Origin: Marinobacter sp. CHS3-4
GTDB taxonomy: Bacteria > Pseudomonadota > Gammaproteobacteria > Pseudomonadales > Oleiphilaceae
Length of the DNA stretch: 64,000 bases
Assembly (NCBI RefSeq): GCF_030053415.1
Contig: NZ_JASGBJ010000002.1
Coordinates: forward strand, 744,001 to 808,000
Reading direction: 5' to 3'
In this document: piece by piece, positions 32,842 through 42,491 of the stretch
Numbering within the stretch: position 1 is the first letter of the stretch
How the letters are laid out: each line of letters begins with the position of its first letter
The notes under the pieces: model-generated
Seen by the model: the letters and a program-made list of their open reading frames with translations, nothing else
What the model was told of the DNA's origin: nothing
The model's database searches: none
Program-made: the position numbers and the translations under genes

Positions 32842-32926
32842 TATGCAGAGCACCCCGGCGCAGAGGGCCTATCGAGGCCACACAAAATTCGGGATACTCT
32901 AAACCGAATACGGAGTTAACGAAATA

Positions 32927-32958
32927 CGCCGCCAGATCTCGTCAGGAGAACGGCGGCG
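32927..32958 (-). terminator. possible terminator of the small gene at 32981-33154
   Basis: CGCCGCC (32927-32933) and GGCGGCG (32952-32958) form a strong stem, with further TCTC/GAGA pairing inside. On the minus strand it is followed by TATTTCGTT, a weak T-tract, so termination may be partial. Confidence 0.4.
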
Positions 32959-32980
32959 CCAAAGGGGGATTTCTCTGGAG

Positions 32981-33154
32981 CTATTTGTAGCCGGAGACCA
33001 TGCCTGCTTTCAGGGCTTCTTCCGGTGACATACCCCAGTCTTCCGAGGCAGTAGCCGGTGCCGATGTATTCGCAGGGCGACGATACTTAGCAGACACTTT
33101 TTCGGCTTTGCGTGCGTTCATCGCGCTCAGCGCTTTCTGCATCATCTCTCGCAT
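32981..33154 (-). CDS. small hypothetical basic protein
   Basis: Not recognised. 57 residues from the ATG at 33154, which has GAGGAGA six bases upstream; five more residues are open before it. Basic N-terminal helix (MREMMQKALSAMNARKAEKVSAKYRRP), a Thr/Ala-rich middle and a conserved-looking tail WGMSPEEALKAGMVSGYK. No membrane segment. It sits alone between carbonic anhydrase and rsmC. Confidence 0.65.
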   Translation of the reverse strand: MREMMQKALSAMNARKAEKVSAKYRRPANTSAPATASEDWGMSPEEALKAGMVSGYK

Positions 33155-33281
33155 GGTGCTTCTCCTCAATTGCTACACCGACAGTGTAACAACGGAGCAA
33201 ACCCACTTCTGTGATGCCGCCGAGGGTCACCAAGTGACGCTCGTCACGAATTATTGACAGAATTTGACACCATTTGTGTCG

Positions 33282-33956
33282 CTATTTTTGACGCCCCGAG
33301 CGGACTGGTCGCGAAACCAGGGCTTCAACACTGCTTTGTCTGATTTCATCTTTATCGCCATCCGAGCCTATATGCAGACCCATATCGCGCAACAGACCAT
33401 CTTTGAGGTCGTATACAAAACCGTGAACCGTCAGCTTCTGCCCACGCTTCCAGGCTTCCTGAACGATGTTATTCTGGCAAACGTGATTGACCTGCTCCAC
33501 CACGTTCAGCTCACAAAGCCGGTCTACCCTGTCCTGCTCCGCAGAAACGTCTTCAAGCACATCAAGGTATTTGTCTCTCACGTCCTGGACATGTCGCAAC
33601 CAGTTGGCGATCAGGCCAAAGCCCTCGTTGTTCAGGGCCGCCTTCACACCGCCGCAACCATAGTGGCCAACCACCAGCACATGTTTCACCTTGAGCACGT
33701 CGATGGCGAACTGCAACACCGACAAACAATTGAAGTCAGTGTGCACCACCACATTGGCGACGTTACGGTGAACGAATAGCTCACCAGGCATCAAATTGAC
33801 GATCTGATTGGCCGGAACCCGGCTGTCGGCGCAGCCAATCCATAAGTACTCCGGCGCCTGTTGTTCAGACAATTTCTGAAAGAACGTCGGGTCTTCTTCC
33901 TTGATAGCGTCAGCCCATTCCCTGTTTTTTTCCAGCAACGAATCCAGCTGGCCCAT
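33282..33956 (-). CDS. can: beta-carbonic anhydrase
   Basis: Zinc enzyme interconverting CO2 and bicarbonate in the cytoplasm, 224 residues. Zinc ligands and the Asp-Arg dyad are in place: Cys42, Asp44 and Arg46 in GCADSRVPAN; His98 and Cys101 in GHYGCGGV. This is the Can (YadF) pattern of E. coli. Transcribed after gdhB with 65 bases between; probably its own unit. Confidence 0.95.
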   Translation of the reverse strand: MGQLDSLLEKNREWADAIKEEDPTFFQKLSEQQAPEYLWIGCADSRVPANQIVNLMPGELFVHRNVANVVVHTDFNCLSVLQFAIDVLKVKHVLVVGHYGCGGVKAALNNEGFGLIANWLRHVQDVRDKYLDVLEDVSAEQDRVDRLCELNVVEQVNHVCQNNIVQEAWKRGQKLTVHGFVYDLKDGLLRDMGLHIGSDGDKDEIRQSSVEALVSRPVRSGRQK

Positions 33957-34021
33957 TCACTCACCCTCTATCGGTCCATCAGAACCGCCATTGTACGCGC
34001 ACAACCGAGGTAACGCAGCGT

Positions 34022-37000
34022 TCACTCGGCTTCGCCGACAACTTCATCGTGCTGTGTATGCATCGTGGTTTGGGCCAGATCCAGAAGTTCCCTCAAAGCC
34101 ACTGAGAACATGGCGTATTCTGGCTCACGTACGCTTTTGAGCTCTGACAACATGGTTTTCCAGCGATCAATCAAAGCGCGATGACGCGCCATCCAGCCGT
34201 CAACACAGGCAACCACATCGTCAGGCTTGCCGGCGATTTTCAGCACACCGGTGGTCAAAGCACGCTGTTGCCAGTCCAGATCCTCGCGGAAGCTTTCCCG
34301 TGCCAATGCCTGCCAGTGAGAGGCCGGAACCAGATCGGCAATGGCTTTGGCAAACCAGTTGAGATCGAGTTTGTCACCCAGGTCATAATACAGATTCGCC
34401 ACAGTTTTCAGAGGCATACCGGTGGCCTCGTGAGCTTCAATAATGCCCAGAGAGGAGTACAGGTAGTTGGTGCCGGATACCACCGACGCCAGCTCCTCTG
34501 GCAGCCCTGCCTCAACCAGTTCGTCATAACGACGCTTCCAGTCGGCTCTGGCTTGCTCACCCAGATATTCAGGCAAATCGGCAGTAATCATCCAGACGTT
34601 ATCCGCGAACCGCTCCATATGGCTCTGGATGCTGAGCTCGGCGCGGCGATTGCGCAGCAGCCAGCGTACGGCCCGGCGGATCAGACGCATGAGGTCGTTC
34701 ATCAACTCAATCTGGAGCGAGGCCGGGATGAAATAATCCAGGTATTCGATCTTGTCCCACCAGGTATCCAGGCGGAAAACATCCCTTGCAATGATCCAGG
34801 CTAGCGCGACAGACGCCGAATCAGCGCCCGTGGATTGCTTCAGCCGCTCCACAAAGGTGATCCCCATGTGGTTGACCATGTCATTGGCAATCTGGGTCGC
34901 AATGATTTCACGGCGCAATTGGTGCTCGCCCAGCTCTTTCGAGAACTTGCGGGTAAGATCCTTCGGAAACACCTTGTACATTTCGCCAGCAAGAAGGGGC
35001 TCATCGGGCAATGAGCTGTCGATCAACGTCTGCTTCAGGTCGCCCTTCACATAGGAAATCAATACTGACAGCTCCGGCCGTGTCAGCCCCTTCTTGTCAA
35101 ACTTGCGCTCTGAGAGCACCTCATCCTCTGGCAGGAATTCCAGACTACGGTTCAGCTTGCCCTCTGACTCCAGGGTGTTCATCAGCCGACGGTATTCTTC
35201 CAGACGGTTAGCCGCACCGACACTGGCAATGCTGATCGCCTGAGCCTGGCGGTAATTGTTTTTCAGCACCAGACGGGCGACATCGTCAGTCATTTCCTCC
35301 AGCATCTGGTTGCGCTGTTTGGCCGTCAGGTCACCCATCTGGACGGCCTGATTGAGCAGGATCTTCATGTTCACTTCATGGTCCGAGCAATCCACGCCAC
35401 CGGAGTTATCGATAAAGTCCGTATTCAACCGGCCGCCGCGGAGGGCAAACTCGATCCGCCCATTCTGAGTCATACCCAGGTTACCGCCTTCACCCACGAT
35501 CTTGCAGCGAAGCTCGGAACCATTGACGCGCAACGCGTCGTTCGCCTTGTCGCCAACGTCACCATGGCTTTCAGCCTTGCTTTTGACGTAGGTGCCAATG
35601 CCGCCAAACCACAACAGATCCACCTGGGACTTGAGGATATGGGTAATCAGCATATTCGGCGGCACACGGTCGGACTTGATGCCCAGCAGTTTTTTCATCT
35701 CCGGGCTCACCGGAATGGACTTGGCGCTGCGGTTGAAGACGCCGCCGCCTTTCGAAATCAACTTGGTGTCGTAATCGGTCCAGGACGAGCGGGGAAGCTC
35801 GAACAGACGTTTGCGTTCTTTATAACTCTTGGCCGCATCCGGGGATGGATCAATAAAGATGTGCATGTGGTTAAAGGCGGCCACCAGTTTGGTTTTCTCT
35901 GAAGACAACATGCCGTTGCCGAACACATCACCGGCCATGTCGCCAATGCCGATGGCGGTAAATTCATCCAGCGCCGGATTGATACCCAACTCCCGGAAAT
36001 GGCGCTCCACCGATACCCAGGCACCACGGGCCGTGATCCCCATCTTCTTATGGTCATACCCGTTACTGCCACCTGATGCAAAGGCATCACCCATCCAGAA
36101 GCCATAATCGGCTGACAAGCCGTTGGCGATGTCCGAGAAGGTGGCTGTGCCTTTATCGGCGGCCACCACCAGGTAGTGATCATCGTCGTCGTGACGAACT
36201 ACCGACTCCGGCGGTTTGATACCTGTTTCAATCAGATTGTCGGTGATATCCAGCAGACCACGGATAAACGTCTTGTAGGCCTCGATACCTTCTGCCTGAA
36301 AGGCTTCGCGATCGGAATGGTCAGGAAGCCGCTTGGCAACAAACCCACCCTTGGCCCCAACAGGCACGATAACCGCGTTTTTCACCTGCTGTGCCTTTAC
36401 CAGGCCGAGGATTTCGGTGCGATAGTCCTCAAAGCGATCAGACCACCGGAGACCACCCCTGGCAACCTTGCCGCCACGAAGATGAACACCTTCCACTCGG
36501 GGTGAATAGACGAATATCTCGAACATGGGCTTTGGCAGCGGCATGTCCGGAATTTTATGGGGATCAAATTTCACGCTGATGTAGGGCTTGGTATTGCCCT
36601 CGCCATCGGGCTGATAGTAATTGGTGCGCAATGTCGCCTGCATCAGTTCGATGTACAGCCGAAGCACCCGATCCTCACTGAGGTTTTCAACCGCATCCAG
36701 GCCCGCGTTGAATTCAATTTCCAGTTTCTGCTGCGCGGCTTTGCTCTTACCTGCACTCTGGTAACGTTCGGGGTTGAAGCGTACCTCGAAAAAATCCAGC
36801 AACAAGCGCGTCAGATCGACATGGTTAACCAGCGTGTTGGAGATAAAGGTCTGACTGTTGGATACCCGTATCTGCCGCATGTAGCGGGCATAGGTTCGCA
36901 ACAGGGCGATTTCCCGCCAACTCATGTAGGACGAGAGAAGCAACCGGTTAAAGGCATCGTTCTCCGCATCGCCGTACCAGACCCGGCTGAACAGATCTTC

Positions 37001-38908
37001 AAAGATCGGACGAATCCGATGAATGTCCACAACTCTCCCGCTGTAGGCCTGCAGGGTAAAGTCATGAATCCACACCACATTGCCCGAACGATCCCTGACC
37101 TCAAACGGATGCTCACCGATAACCCGGAAACCCAGGTTATCGAAGATGGGCATCACATCTGACAACGGCAGGGTTTCGTCAGGGAAAAACAGTTTGAAAT
37201 GCAGCGTGCTCTCGTCTTCCTCCAGCGCCCGATAAAAACTCATGGTGAGTTTCTTCTCACGAGCGCATTCATCAATGTGCTCAAGATCAATCGCTGCGCG
37301 GCGAGGCGAGAACATTTCCTTGTAGCTACCGGGGAATGCCGACGCATATAGACGGTACATTTCGTTGCCGGGCTCTTCGCCATAGGCTTCGTTCAGAGAC
37401 TCCAGCAGACCATCTCGCCAGGACTGGGCCAGTCCAATCACCTTCTCGCGGATTTCCTGATGGGGAATCTGGCGATTTTCCATCTGGGGGACGCGGATGG
37501 TGAATTGAACGCGGGCCAGAACCGATTCGGAGAAATGAGTTACGAATTCGATGTCTTCTGCGTCCAGCGCTTCTACCAACACCTGCTCGACTTTCAAGCG
37601 CAACTCGGTGTTGTAGATATCCCGCGGAAAAAAGGCCAGACAGGTCACAAATTGCCCGTACACGTCTTCCCGCATGAACAGCTCAATGCGCCGACGCTCC
37701 TGGATATAAAGAATGTTCTTGGCCACAGACAGCAAATCAGAAGGTTCAATCTCGAACAGCTCATCCCGTGGGTAAACAGTCAGAATCTGATCCAGTTCTT
37801 TACCGGCGTAGTCGTCCCTCATGAATCCCGAACGCCGCATCACCGTCTGGAACTTTTGCCGGAGCAGGGGAATTTCATCCGGGCGTTCGTTATAGACGCG
37901 CGAGGTATAGAGTCCAAGGAAGCGGCGCTCCCCCACCACTTCGCCCTTCTCGTTGAATTTCTTGACGGCGATGTAATCGGGATAGGCGGGCCGGTGCACT
38001 CGCGAACGCTGGGCGGACTTGGCAAAAATGAAAATATCATCCGTGCGCGTCATTTCATGGCGGGTTCTTTGTGGTAGCTCGTTCAACCGCACCATATCCG
38101 GTCGTTCGTTGTTGACCCGCAGAATGCCCAGCTCGGAATTTTCAACACGGCGCACCACAATGCCTTTTTTGTCTTTGACAAAGTCGTACTCGTCATACCC
38201 CAGAAAGGTAAAGTGATCTTTTACCAGCCAGTCGAGAAATGCCTTGGCCTCCTGTTTGTCTTCGTCTTCGATGAATGCCGCATTTTCTTCCAGTTCTTTG
38301 CTGATCTGATTGACCTTTTCCGTCACGATCGGGAAATCGTTTACCGCAATCCGAACTTCGTGAAGGATGGTCTGGATAACTTCTTCCAGATTTCTCAGAT
38401 CATCAGGGTTACTGTGGCGATCAATTTCGAGCACGATGAACGCTTCGTATTCCGTATCGCTAACTTTCTTCTTGGGCGGATACAGCTTCTTCAACTTGCC
38501 GTCGGCATCGCGCTGAACCTGAAGAATCGAATGCTGAATGGAATGAGTTCCGATTTCCCGCTGGTTAATGGCAATCCGCAAGGAATCGATCAGGAACGGC
38601 ATGTTCGGATGCAGGATAAAAATCACGGTGTGCGTCGACTGCCATCCGTCGCTTTCGAGGTCAGGGTTGAATACGGCTACCGGAGATTCCTCTGGCGGGC
38701 GTTTTTGCAAAAACTGCCAGCCCGCCAAAATACCACCATAGGTATCTGAAAACCGGCGATTTGCCAGCTCTTCAAGAGGAATGTGTGCAAAATGCTGCTT
38801 TGCGAAATCGGTGATTTTCTTCGCCTCAGTCTTCGCAATTTTCTCTGCGAAAGCATCAGCCAGCTGCTTGAAAAAATCATCCTTGCTGGCGATTGTCATC
38901 GCATTCAT
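34022..38908 (-). CDS. gdhB: NAD-specific glutamate dehydrogenase, 180-kDa type
   Basis: Catabolic enzyme oxidising glutamate to 2-oxoglutarate; 1628 residues, the large GDH class known from Streptomyces and Pseudomonas. N-terminal ACT-like regulatory segments (FILHPNMPFLIDSLR) are followed by the catalytic core near residues 830-1000 (LRWSDRFEDYRTEILGLVKAQQVKNAVIVPVGAKGGFV, given in part: LRWSDRFEDYR; VPVGAKGGFV), the nucleotide-binding region (GIGDMAGDVFGNGML) and a long helical C terminus. The ATG at 38908 has AGAGG six bases upstream; a TTG at 38914 is also in frame. Divergent from the moxR operon. Confidence 0.95.
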   Translation of the reverse strand: MNAMTIASKDDFFKQLADAFAEKIAKTEAKKITDFAKQHFAHIPLEELANRRFSDTYGGILAGWQFLQKRPPEESPVAVFNPDLESDGWQSTHTVIFILHPNMPFLIDSLRIAINQREIGTHSIQHSILQVQRDADGKLKKLYPPKKKVSDTEYEAFIVLEIDRHSNPDDLRNLEEVIQTILHEVRIAVNDFPIVTEKVNQISKELEENAAFIEDEDKQEAKAFLDWLVKDHFTFLGYDEYDFVKDKKGIVVRRVENSELGILRVNNERPDMVRLNELPQRTRHEMTRTDDIFIFAKSAQRSRVHRPAYPDYIAVKKFNEKGEVVGERRFLGLYTSRVYNERPDEIPLLRQKFQTVMRRSGFMRDDYAGKELDQILTVYPRDELFEIEPSDLLSVAKNILYIQERRRIELFMREDVYGQFVTCLAFFPRDIYNTELRLKVEQVLVEALDAEDIEFVTHFSESVLARVQFTIRVPQMENRQIPHQEIREKVIGLAQSWRDGLLESLNEAYGEEPGNEMYRLYASAFPGSYKEMFSPRRAAIDLEHIDECAREKKLTMSFYRALEEDESTLHFKLFFPDETLPLSDVMPIFDNLGFRVIGEHPFEVRDRSGNVVWIHDFTLQAYSGRVVDIHRIRPIFEDLFSRVWYGDAENDAFNRLLLSSYMSWREIALLRTYARYMRQIRVSNSQTFISNTLVNHVDLTRLLLDFFEVRFNPERYQSAGKSKAAQQKLEIEFNAGLDAVENLSEDRVLRLYIELMQATLRTNYYQPDGEGNTKPYISVKFDPHKIPDMPLPKPMFEIFVYSPRVEGVHLRGGKVARGGLRWSDRFEDYRTEILGLVKAQQVKNAVIVPVGAKGGFVAKRLPDHSDREAFQAEGIEAYKTFIRGLLDITDNLIETGIKPPESVVRHDDDDHYLVVAADKGTATFSDIANGLSADYGFWMGDAFASGGSNGYDHKKMGITARGAWVSVERHFRELGINPALDEFTAIGIGDMAGDVFGNGMLSSEKTKLVAAFNHMHIFIDPSPDAAKSYKERKRLFELPRSSWTDYDTKLISKGGGVFNRSAKSIPVSPEMKKLLGIKSDRVPPNMLITHILKSQVDLLWFGGIGTYVKSKAESHGDVGDKANDALRVNGSELRCKIVGEGGNLGMTQNGRIEFALRGGRLNTDFIDNSGGVDCSDHEVNMKILLNQAVQMGDLTAKQRNQMLEEMTDDVARLVLKNNYRQAQAISIASVGAANRLEEYRRLMNTLESEGKLNRSLEFLPEDEVLSERKFDKKGLTRPELSVLISYVKGDLKQTLIDSSLPDEPLLAGEMYKVFPKDLTRKFSKELGEHQLRREIIATQIANDMVNHMGITFVERLKQSTGADSASVALAWIIARDVFRLDTWWDKIEYLDYFIPASLQIELMNDLMRLIRRAVRWLLRNRRAELSIQSHMERFADNVWMITADLPEYLGEQARADWKRRYDELVEAGLPEELASVVSGTNYLYSSLGIIEAHEATGMPLKTVANLYYDLGDKLDLNWFAKAIADLVPASHWQALARESFREDLDWQQRALTTGVLKIAGKPDDVVACVDGWMARHRALIDRWKTMLSELKSVREPEYAMFSVALRELLDLAQTTMHTQHDEVVGEAE

Positions 38909-38942
38909 AGTCAACCTCTGAATGTGTGAAAGAAACGTAATC

Positions 38943-38971
38943 GTTTGACCGTCACATAAGGATAGTCAAAC
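38943..38971. promoter_or_regulatory. inverted repeat between gdhB and moxR
   Basis: Perfect 7-base arms, GTTTGAC (38943-38949) and GTCAAAC (38965-38971), with a 15-base spacer. It lies in the divergent region between gdhB and the MoxR-Bat operon, where an operator would sit; the protein that might bind is unknown. Confidence 0.35.
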
Positions 38972-39052
38972 CCTTGATTTTTGCCGCTCAGATGCGAAAA
39001 CTGCGGCAACTACCTACGACAACTACCTTTCGAACCGGAGTGAGCATCATCC

Positions 39053-40015
39053 ATGTCGTTACAGGATACGTTTGGCGATCTGAGAACTCAGTTAGCGAAA
39101 AGGATAATCGGCCAGGGAAAATTGGTTGATCGTTTGCTGATTGCATTGCTGGCCGATGGCCACCTGTTGGTTGAAGGCGCCCCGGGCCTGGCAAAAACGA
39201 CAGCGATAAAAGCCCTGGCAGACCACCTGGAGGGCGACTTTCACCGTATTCAGTTCACACCGGATCTTTTGCCCTCCGATGTGACGGGCAGCGAAATCTA
39301 TCGCGCTGAAACCGGTCAATTCGAATTCCAGCGCGGCCCCATTTTTCACAACCTGGTTCTGGCCGACGAGATCAACCGCGCCCCGGCCAAGGTTCAGTCG
39401 GCGCTGCTGGAAGCCATGGGCGAACGGCAAGTCAGCGTTGGCATGCGTACTTTCCCGCTGGATAAGCTGTTTATGGTGATGGCCACGCAGAACCCCATTG
39501 AGCAGGAGGGCACCTACCCACTTCCGGAAGCCCAGCTGGACCGGTTTCTGATGCACGTCGTTATCGACTATCCGTCAGCCGAAGCAGAAAAAGCGATTCT
39601 TCATCTGGCCAGAAACGATCATCGCAGGGGCCAGGTAGCCGCCGAGACAAAGGTGTCGGCGGATCAGGTGTTCCAGGCTCGCAACGAAGTGTCTGACATC
39701 TACATGTCGGACGCCGTTGAGCAGTACCTCCTGGCTCTGGTACTTGCCACTCGCTCACCCGAATCGGTAGACCCGGAACTGGCCCGCTGGACGGCATTTG
39801 GCGCCAGCCCCCGCGGCACCATTGCTCTGGATCGCTGTGCCCGGGCCTATGCCTGGCTGGATGGGCGCGACTACGTCAGCCCGGATGATGTTCGAACCAT
39901 CGCTTTCGACGTTTTGCGTCATCGTATTCTGCTGACCTTTGAGGCGGAAGCCGAAGGCATGACCGCCGACGCCATTATCCAGCGGCTGATCGAACAAGTT
40001 CCGGTAACCGCCTGA
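39053..40015 (+). CDS. MoxR family AAA+ ATPase
   Basis: Cytoplasmic AAA+ chaperone-like ATPase of the MoxR class, 320 residues. Walker A GAPGLAKT near residue 44, Walker B LVLADEINRAPAKVQ near residue 105, sensor 1 MATQNPIEQEGTYPLPEAQLDRF (in part), and C-terminal lid. First gene of the MoxR-DUF58-DUF4381-BatA-BatB/C-BatD operon, where it probably remodels the von Willebrand factor A partner proteins. Confidence 0.93.
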   Translation: MSLQDTFGDLRTQLAKRIIGQGKLVDRLLIALLADGHLLVEGAPGLAKTTAIKALADHLEGDFHRIQFTPDLLPSDVTGSEIYRAETGQFEFQRGPIFHNLVLADEINRAPAKVQSALLEAMGERQVSVGMRTFPLDKLFMVMATQNPIEQEGTYPLPEAQLDRFLMHVVIDYPSAEAEKAILHLARNDHRRGQVAAETKVSADQVFQARNEVSDIYMSDAVEQYLLALVLATRSPESVDPELARWTAFGASPRGTIALDRCARAYAWLDGRDYVSPDDVRTIAFDVLRHRILLTFEAEAEGMTADAIIQRLIEQVPVTA

Positions 40016-40026
40016 GGGCTGTGACC

Positions 40027-40971
40027 ATGACGCCTTCTGAACCGGCAACCCACATTGCCCTGCCCCAGCTGATTCGGCTGCAGGCCGACGCCAGGGCGCT
40101 CAAACTGCCTGCAGCAAAACAGGTTCGTTCAAGGCAGGCCGGCCTGCAACGCTCGCCTCGCCGTGGCCGCGGCATGGCCTTTGCGGAAGTACGCCAGTAT
40201 CAGCCAGGTGATGACATACGCAGTATCGACTGGCGGGTCACAGCCCGTCGGCAGTCTCCCCATACCAAACTTTACGAGGAAGAGCGCGAGCGCCCCGTAT
40301 TGTTGTTGTGTGACTTGGGGCCAAGCCTGTTTTTTGCCAGCACCGGTGCTTACAAACAGGTTCGCTGCGCCCAGTTGGCTGGCATCCTGGCCTGGCTGGC
40401 TCTCTGGTCTGGCGATCAGGTGGGCGGCATTGTGTTCGATGGCCAATCACTGACGGTACAGCGGCCGGCACGCCGGAAAAAGTCGGTGCTGCAATTTCTC
40501 GACACGCTGGCCAGCCTGCAACGAATCCGCGGCCAGAAAGTGGCAGTCGCGGAACACGGTTCGACCAATGCCACACTGGATACCGCATTGAGCGAAGCAA
40601 GGCGAGTGGCCCACACCGGCAGCAGAATCTTCGTGATCAGCGATTTCATGAACATCACCGACGACACCTCCAGACTGTTGGGGGCTCTGGCGAAGCACAA
40701 TACGGTCAGCGCCCTGCGCATTGTTGATCCTCTGGAACAGAAACTGCCGGACAGCGGGCGTTTCGCCATTGCCGGTGACGATGGCCCAGTCTGGTTCGAT
40801 GGTAGCAATCCCCGCTTTCAGCGCGCCTATGCTGACAAAGTTGCTCAGCATCGTGCCGTTCTGGATGATTGTTTCCGCACCTCCGGGGTCCGGCCAGCCA
40901 CGGTTATGACAGGTGACGATCCGGCTGCCTCACTTCAGGCGCTGCTCGGCCCCAGGGGGCACATTGGTTAA
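40027..40971 (+). CDS. DUF58 domain-containing protein
   Basis: Cytoplasmic von Willebrand factor A-like protein of 314 residues with the DUF58 signature GMAFAEVRQYQPGDDIRSIDWRVTARR (in part) near residues 53-75 and the vWA strand PVLLLCDLGPSLFF. The ATG at 40027 lies nine bases after GAGGG; an in-frame GTG at 40021 is closer to it and less likely. Regular partner of MoxR in Bat-type operons. Confidence 0.9.
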   Translation: MTPSEPATHIALPQLIRLQADARALKLPAAKQVRSRQAGLQRSPRRGRGMAFAEVRQYQPGDDIRSIDWRVTARRQSPHTKLYEEERERPVLLLCDLGPSLFFASTGAYKQVRCAQLAGILAWLALWSGDQVGGIVFDGQSLTVQRPARRKKSVLQFLDTLASLQRIRGQKVAVAEHGSTNATLDTALSEARRVAHTGSRIFVISDFMNITDDTSRLLGALAKHNTVSALRIVDPLEQKLPDSGRFAIAGDDGPVWFDGSNPRFQRAYADKVAQHRAVLDDCFRTSGVRPATVMTGDDPAASLQALLGPRGHIG

Positions 40972-40992
40972 AAACAGGGTTTCGAACAAATA

Positions 40993-41460
40993 ATGGAACA
41001 GGATCCACTGAGCCAACTCAGAGACATCCATATTCCGCCACCCGACGGATTCTGGCCGCCTGCACCGGGCTGGTGGATTTTGTTGCTTGTGATTTTGTGC
41101 CTGATAGCGGGGATGGTCGTGCTGCTGAGGCGCCGTAAGCAGAAGAACGCCTGGCATCGTGCAGCCAACCGCGACCTTGGCCGCCTTGTCAATCGCGCGG
41201 CGGTTACGTCCCAATGGTTCAATGAATTGAATGCGTTGCTCAAGCGATCGGCCATGGCTCGCTACCCGGAAAGACGTCCGGAATCCCTGTCCGGTAACGC
41301 GTGGATCGATTTTTTGCTGGAGACCAGCCCCAAAGACCGGATAGCGTCAAGGCCAGTAGTCACATCGCTGGTTGAAAGCTGCTATCAGCCCGTGCCCAGC
41401 TGTTCCACAGACGATGCCGTGCGGTTTGCACAGCTTTGGCTGGGAGGGCAATCATGCTGA
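40993..41460 (+). CDS. DUF4381 domain-containing protein
   Basis: Small membrane protein of 155 residues with one helix at about 24-46 (WWILLLVILCLIAGMVVLL) preceded by the DIHIPPPDGFWPPAPGW segment typical of DUF4381, and a cytoplasmic tail with LLKRSAMARYP. Usual companion in MoxR-Bat operons; role unknown. Its stop overlaps the batA start. Confidence 0.88.
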   Translation: MEQDPLSQLRDIHIPPPDGFWPPAPGWWILLLVILCLIAGMVVLLRRRKQKNAWHRAANRDLGRLVNRAAVTSQWFNELNALLKRSAMARYPERRPESLSGNAWIDFLLETSPKDRIASRPVVTSLVESCYQPVPSCSTDDAVRFAQLWLGGQSC

Positions 41461-42491
41461 GCCTGGCCTATCCGTGGGTACTTGTGCTTATCGCACTGCC
41501 GTTCGTGCTGAGCGCCCGGAAGCGGCGCAGTCAGGCGGTGGAAGCGCCCTATTTACCAACAGGCCATTGGCTCGCCGACCTACCCGGTGTTAGCCGGAGT
41601 GGCCATCGCAAATCACTTGTTCAACAACTGATTCTATTGCTCATCTGGTCGCTTCTGGTGCTGGCCCTGGCTCGACCGCAACACGTAGGAGAACAGGTGC
41701 AGCTACCGGTCAGTGGCCGCGATCTACTGCTGGCCGTCGATATTTCCCCAAGTATGGACGAGCAGGACATGGTCATTCAGGGCCGCAGCATAAACCGACT
41801 GCAGGCTGTTAAGCGGGTACTGCATGACTTCATCGAGCGCCGGCAAGGCGATCGCCTGGGCCTGCTGCTGTTCGGCACCGAACCCTACATTCAGGCCCCC
41901 CTGACGTTTGACCTGGGAACTGTGAGAACCCTTCTGGATGAATCCGGCATCGGAATGGCCGGGCGTGCGACGGCGATTGGCGATGCCATTGGTCTGGCGG
42001 TCAAGCGATTGCGCAATCGGCCTCAGGAACAGCGAGTGGTCATACTTCTGACAGACGGAGCCAACACCGCCGGTGAAATTCCTCCGGACAAGGCCGCGGA
42101 AATTGCCAAGGCCGCGGGAGTGCGCATCTACACCATTGGTATCGGTGCGGAATCCATGGTGCAGCGGGGCTTGCTCGGATCCAGACGAATCAATCCTTCG
42201 CGGGATCTGGACGAGGGCCTGCTTACCCGCATGGCACAACAGACAGGCGGCCAGTATTTTCGCGCCCGAAGCCTGCCGGAACTGGAACTGATCTACGAGA
42301 GCATCAACCAGCTTGAGCCGATTGAACTTGAGGGCAAACGTTACCGCCCTGTCACCGAGCTCTTCGTGTGGCCAGCCGGGTTGGCCGCCACCCTCTGGTT
42401 ACTGCTGCAAATCGTTCGCTCTCTGATGCTGGCCCGTGGCGCCATCAAGGATCGCAGAGGAACAGAAAACCGGGAGGGTGACCATGGCTGA
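41454..42491 (+). CDS. BatA-like vWA membrane protein
   Basis: Inner-membrane protein of 345 residues: two N-terminal helices, a von Willebrand factor A domain with metal site DISPSMDEQD (D-x-S-x-S) and ILLTDGANTAG, and a C-terminal helix (LFVWPAGLAATLWLLLQIV). The ATG at 41454 overlaps the DUF4381 stop; residues before it (open from 41436) are not family-like. BatA proteins were linked to aerotolerance in Bacteroides; the mechanism is unknown. Confidence 0.9.
   Translation: MLSLAYPWVLVLIALPFVLSARKRRSQAVEAPYLPTGHWLADLPGVSRSGHRKSLVQQLILLLIWSLLVLALARPQHVGEQVQLPVSGRDLLLAVDISPSMDEQDMVIQGRSINRLQAVKRVLHDFIERRQGDRLGLLLFGTEPYIQAPLTFDLGTVRTLLDESGIGMAGRATAIGDAIGLAVKRLRNRPQEQRVVILLTDGANTAGEIPPDKAAEIAKAAGVRIYTIGIGAESMVQRGLLGSRRINPSRDLDEGLLTRMAQQTGGQYFRARSLPELELIYESINQLEPIELEGKRYRPVTELFVWPAGLAATLWLLLQIVRSLMLARGAIKDRRGTENREGDHG

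Noticed and set aside
33253..33258. Consensus TTGACA on the plus strand near 33.25 kb
   Set aside because: No plus-strand gene follows and no matching -10 at the right distance.
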